Source: MED-G105 sp038522945 (GTDB lineage Bacteria; Pseudomonadota; Alphaproteobacteria; Caulobacterales; Parvularculaceae). Taken from it: 64,000 nt of DNA. The translations under genes were made by a program, and so were the position numbers. Within the stretch, counting starts at the first letter, position 1. Every line of letters begins with the position of its first letter. Below, in pieces: positions 61,569 to 64,000 of the stretch. Under the pieces are notes generated by a model. The model was not told the origin of the DNA and made no database searches. It worked only from the letters and a program-made list of their open reading frames with translations. Where the stretch lies: the NCBI GenBank assembly GCA_038522945.1, contig JBCBJV010000009.1, positions 62,001 to 126,000 of the forward strand. Reading direction: 5' to 3'.

Positions 61569-62171
61569 GTGGAAAAAGCAGGCAGAATTCTTTCCGTTGA
61601 TATGATCAGTATACTGGTCCTCGTTGTGGTGTTTGGCGCGGCCAACATTGTTGTTCGGCCTCACGGCTGGCCATTCTGGTTGGCGGGACTGCTCACGCCA
61701 TTCGTGCTGATCGCGGTTGTTCATCAGCTTGAAGGGAACGCGCCTAAAGATGGAAAAAAGCAACTGCCAAGAGCGCCGATCAATGCGCTTAAGCTAGCGT
61801 CACTCTTGATCCTCGCAGCCTTGGCAAGTTCTGCAATTGAAAATCTTGGCGAGACGCCATTAACCGACAGAATTGCCGGGATTGGGCTTGGGGCAATCTT
61901 TCTTGTTTGTGGCAACGCTATCCCCAAACAAGTCGCCGCAATGGAAGCAACGCTTGCCAAAACAGCCTTTTCCCAACGGGTAAATCGCCAATTTGGCTGG
62001 ATCCTCTCCCTTCATGGGGGTGCTCTCATGTTGAATTGGATCTTTGTGTCTCAAGCACTGGCTGCCAATTTCGGTTTCTGGATTACCGTCGCGATGACCG
62101 CAGCGATCCTGATCCGCCTGTTGCTGGTAGGTGTGACCTGCGCCTTCAACCGCAATGCACTTCAAGACTGA
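61569..62171 (+). CDS. SdpI-like integral membrane protein
   Basis: A 200-residue protein with about six hydrophobic helices. It has the SdpI-like block IFLVCGNAIPKQ near residue 115-126, close to the GN-(Y)-(M/L)-PK motif of that family, though the match is partial. In Bacillus SdpI gives immunity to a toxin and holds the repressor at the membrane; by analogy it may sequester the preceding ArsR-type protein. The GTG start has GAGGAG 8 bases upstream, overlapping the regulator's stop. Downstream is a 25-codon frame. Confidence 0.65.
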   Translation: MEKAGRILSVDMISILVLVVVFGAANIVVRPHGWPFWLAGLLTPFVLIAVVHQLEGNAPKDGKKQLPRAPINALKLASLLILAALASSAIENLGETPLTDRIAGIGLGAIFLVCGNAIPKQVAAMEATLAKTAFSQRVNRQFGWILSLHGGALMLNWIFVSQALAANFGFWITVAMTAAILIRLLLVGVTCAFNRNALQD

Positions 62172-62191
62172 CCCAGGAAAGGGACGGGGCC

Positions 62192-62269
62192 ATGCCGATC
62201 ATGACGCTCATTGCGTCAATCATCTCTGCCGTTTTGAGTGGTATGCTGATGATAAATGCCATCGGATAG
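62192..62269 (+). CDS. Predicted 25-residue membrane peptide
   Basis: A short frame, 20 bases after the sdpI-like gene, that begins at ATG with AGGAAAGGGACGGGG upstream. The 25 residues are nearly all hydrophobic (MPIMTLIASIISAVLSGMLM then INAIG) and would form one membrane helix. It is in the position of a third gene of the regulator/SdpI-like operon. Its size prevents any statistical support, but the ribosome-binding region and composition are good. Confidence 0.5.
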   Translation: MPIMTLIASIISAVLSGMLMINAIG

Positions 62270-62388
62270 TCTTACCGACTGGGTGGTTCCTCGTTTCTAG
62301 CAGAAGGTAGTAACTGCGCCTGGTGCTTTTGTTGGCGGCTTTGCAACCATAATGTTGGCGAACCATCGACAATAAGGAACTTAACGTT

Positions 62389-63156
62389 ATGCCTGTCCTG
62401 TCCGAAATGAAGAGTGATCATGTTTGCCTGATTACGCTGAACCGCCCGGATGCGTTGAACGCATTTGATACCGCGCAGCGCGTAGAGCTCCTAGATGCAT
62501 TATGTGAGGCGACCAACAATGCTGACGTTCGAGCCATTGTTCTGACGGGTGCGGGACGGGGTTTTTGCGCCGGCGCTGATATCACCGATATGAGTGGTCG
62601 AAATGTCGAGGATCAACTCAATGCGGAGTACGGGGCATTTCTGTCGGTGATGCAAGGCGGTGAAACGCCGATCATTGCTTCGATTAACGGCCCCGCGGCT
62701 GGGATCGGCATGACACTCGCCTTGACCTGCGATTTGCGGGTTATTGGACAGGACGCATACCTCATGTCAGCTTTTGCAAATATTGGGCTGGTTCCCGATG
62801 GCGGCTTGTCTTGGCTCCTGACCCAACAGATCGGCTACGCGCGGGCATATGAATATGCTGTGGAAGCGCGGAAGATTGGCGCCGATCGAGCTCTGGATCT
62901 GGGACTGGTCAACCGGGTGGTGCCAACGGAAAGCGTTGTCGATGATGCTTTGGCCTGGGCTGGCGAGATTGCACAACGCGCGCCTCTTGCCATGGGGCTG
63001 ACAAAACGATCCTTCCGCGCGTCGTTTGAGCACGGACTAAAAAATGCCATGGCGTTAGAGGCCATGTTGCAGCGGACCGCCATCAAAACCGACGACTGCC
63101 GAGAGGGCGTTACTGCGTTGCGTGAAAAGCGCGCGCCCGTTTTTGCCGGCAAGTAG
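62389..63156 (+). CDS. Enoyl-CoA hydratase/isomerase family protein
   Basis: A 255-residue crotonase-fold enzyme: CLITLNRPDALNAFDTAQR, GAGRGFCAGADITDMSG (first oxyanion-hole block), NGPAAGIGMTLALTCDLRVI (second) and FANIGLVPDGGLSWLL. The DG in place of a second catalytic Glu (VPDGG) is typical of PaaG-like isomerases, so it may act in phenylacetate or fatty-acid degradation. Exact substrate unknown. No other beta-oxidation genes are close. Confidence 0.88.
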   Translation: MPVLSEMKSDHVCLITLNRPDALNAFDTAQRVELLDALCEATNNADVRAIVLTGAGRGFCAGADITDMSGRNVEDQLNAEYGAFLSVMQGGETPIIASINGPAAGIGMTLALTCDLRVIGQDAYLMSAFANIGLVPDGGLSWLLTQQIGYARAYEYAVEARKIGADRALDLGLVNRVVPTESVVDDALAWAGEIAQRAPLAMGLTKRSFRASFEHGLKNAMALEAMLQRTAIKTDDCREGVTALREKRAPVFAGK

Positions 63157-63202
63157 ATTTGTTAGCTGGTTGAGGATCAGCTTCCCGCCGTTTTCGAGAA
63201 CC

Positions 63203-63979
63203 TCAAAACCCGACGGGCACCAGAAGCAGCAAGAAGCCTGCAGAGGCGAGGCCAGGACCGAAAGGGATAGCGACATCCTTGTAGCTGACTTTTTGGCTCA
63301 CCGACTTGATGCCGACGATAGCCAGTGTGGCAAGCGATCCAATCAGGACCACCATGGGCAAATAGGTCCATCCAAGCCAGGCGCCGATAGCAGAGAGTAG
63401 CTTTGCATCGCCGCGTCCGAGCCCGTCGCGTCCTCTGATCTGGCGGTAGGCAAGTTCGACGGCAACGAAGATCACGTAACCCGCCAGGGCGCCGATCACG
63501 GCATCCGGCGCTGGCGCAAAAATATCGACGGTGTTCACGGCGAGACCACCGACGATGAGGGTGATGGTCAAGGCGTCCGGCAGAAAGCCGGTTTCAAAGT
63601 CTATTCCGGCAAGGGCGATCAGAGTGAGTAGGTATATTGCGGCAAGGCCCGCTTCGACTGTTGGGCCGAACACAACAACCGCACCTGCAACCGCAAGGGC
63701 TCCAAGTAGCTCCACAATAGGATATCGCCAGCTTATGCGGTCCCCACAAGCATGACAGCGGCCCTTGGCCAGAGCGAAGCCGATGAGGGGTATCAGGTGG
63801 GCCACGGGGATCGGCGTTTTGCATGCTGGACAATGGGAGCGAGGCCGCGCCAGTCCGCCGGGTCGCTCCGATGGATCAATCAAGCCCCAGCGGACTGGCC
63901 CCCGGTGAATCACCACGTTCAAAAAGCTTCCCAAGACCAGCCCAACCAAGCTGGCCGTTACATAAATGCCCCAATCCAT
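63203..63979 (-). CDS. Prepilin peptidase (type IV leader peptidase)
   Basis: A 258-residue integral membrane aspartic protease of family A24 that cleaves and N-methylates type IV prepilins or type II secretion pseudopilins. It has the N-terminal methylase domain with zinc-type cysteines (SHCPACKTPIP and GRCHACGDRISWRYP), catalytic Asp in ALAGIDFETGFLPD and GRGDAKLLSAIGAWLG (the GxGD motif), and about seven helices. The usual pil or gsp neighbours lie outside the window, if present. Confidence 0.92.
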   Translation of the reverse strand: MDWGIYVTASLVGLVLGSFLNVVIHRGPVRWGLIDPSERPGGLARPRSHCPACKTPIPVAHLIPLIGFALAKGRCHACGDRISWRYPIVELLGALAVAGAVVVFGPTVEAGLAAIYLLTLIALAGIDFETGFLPDALTITLIVGGLAVNTVDIFAPAPDAVIGALAGYVIFVAVELAYRQIRGRDGLGRGDAKLLSAIGAWLGWTYLPMVVLIGSLATLAIVGIKSVSQKVSYKDVAIPFGPGLASAGFLLLLVPVGF

Positions 63980-64000
63980 GGAAATTCCGTTTGCTGACTT

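Noticed and set aside
1..64000. CRISPR arrays, insertion sequences, rRNA genes
   Set aside because: No regularly spaced repeats, transposase-like frames, terminal repeats or rRNA sequence were seen by eye on either strand.

Overview
The window looks like chromosomal DNA of a free-living, probably marine, alphaproteobacterium close to the Caulobacterales/Parvularculales/Hyphomonadaceae part of the class. This is inferred from alphaproteobacterial marker genes: mipZ and rcdA (Caulobacter-type division and cell-cycle control), DUF1489 and DUF2842 proteins, a MucR/Ros regulator, an LdtR-like regulator beside hemB, a ubiquinol-cytochrome c chaperone next to the plsX-fabH-ihfA block, zinc-free L31, and large TonB-dependent receptors. 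Gene density is high, genes lie on both strands, and I see no prophage, insertion sequence or CRISPR array. One tRNA gene is present.

Layout. 1-3.7 kb: the end of an MgtE magnesium transporter, two doubtful small genes, a membrane-anchored GH24 lysozyme, a DUF1489 protein and an anchored acidic-repeat protein. 3.7-9.1 kb: panC, a SPOR lipoprotein, an orphan PapD-like chaperone, mipZ, a DUF429 protein, rcdA and rpmE. 9.4-21.3 kb: a paraoxonase-like propeller, thrC, a GNAT acetyltransferase, a membrane EAL phosphodiesterase, YqgE, a Prx5-type peroxiredoxin, the ispH-thrB-rnhA run, a lipoprotein and argS. 21.5-24.9 kb: an Oar-like TonB-dependent receptor ending in two hairpins. 25.0-28.8 kb: an FMN-riboswitch-led ribD-ribE-ribB-ribH-folE operon on the minus strand. 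29-34.3 kb: arsR-sulP, exported MsrA, a PEPxxWA-CTERM-like protein and purB. 34.4-39.7 kb: an HhH membrane protein, an OmpA/BON protein, tdh, hemB, a MarR/LdtR-like regulator and mucR. 40-43.5 kb: glyA, nrdR, nusB and thiL. 43.8-50.7 kb: a second TonB-dependent receptor, a TPR-sulfotransferase, a BCCT transporter and a MarR regulator. 50.7-56.2 kb: tRNA-Pro and a minus-strand lipid/cytochrome block (UQCC chaperone, DUF177, plsX, fabH, ihfA, merR), with bamE divergent. 56.2-64 kb: a DnaJ-domain protein, DUF2842, ctaA overlapping a phytase-like lipoprotein, rplM-rpsI, an SdpR/SdpI-like pair with a 25-codon ORF, an enoyl-CoA hydratase and a prepilin peptidase.

Most of the window is core metabolism (riboflavin, folate, threonine, heme, isoprenoid, phospholipid, purine). 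The parts most worth a second look are the riboflavin operon that carries folE but no ribA, the receptor/TPR-sulfotransferase/BCCT/MarR island, the leaderless-looking arsR-sdpI-small-peptide operon, a perfect operator palindrome in front of a cysteine-free ArsR repressor, a YqgE with an apparent signal peptide, and the 91-base overlap of ctaA with a phytase-like gene. Start sites were chosen from ribosome-binding sequences and family length and are often uncertain. Gene identities rest on recognised motifs, not on database searches.
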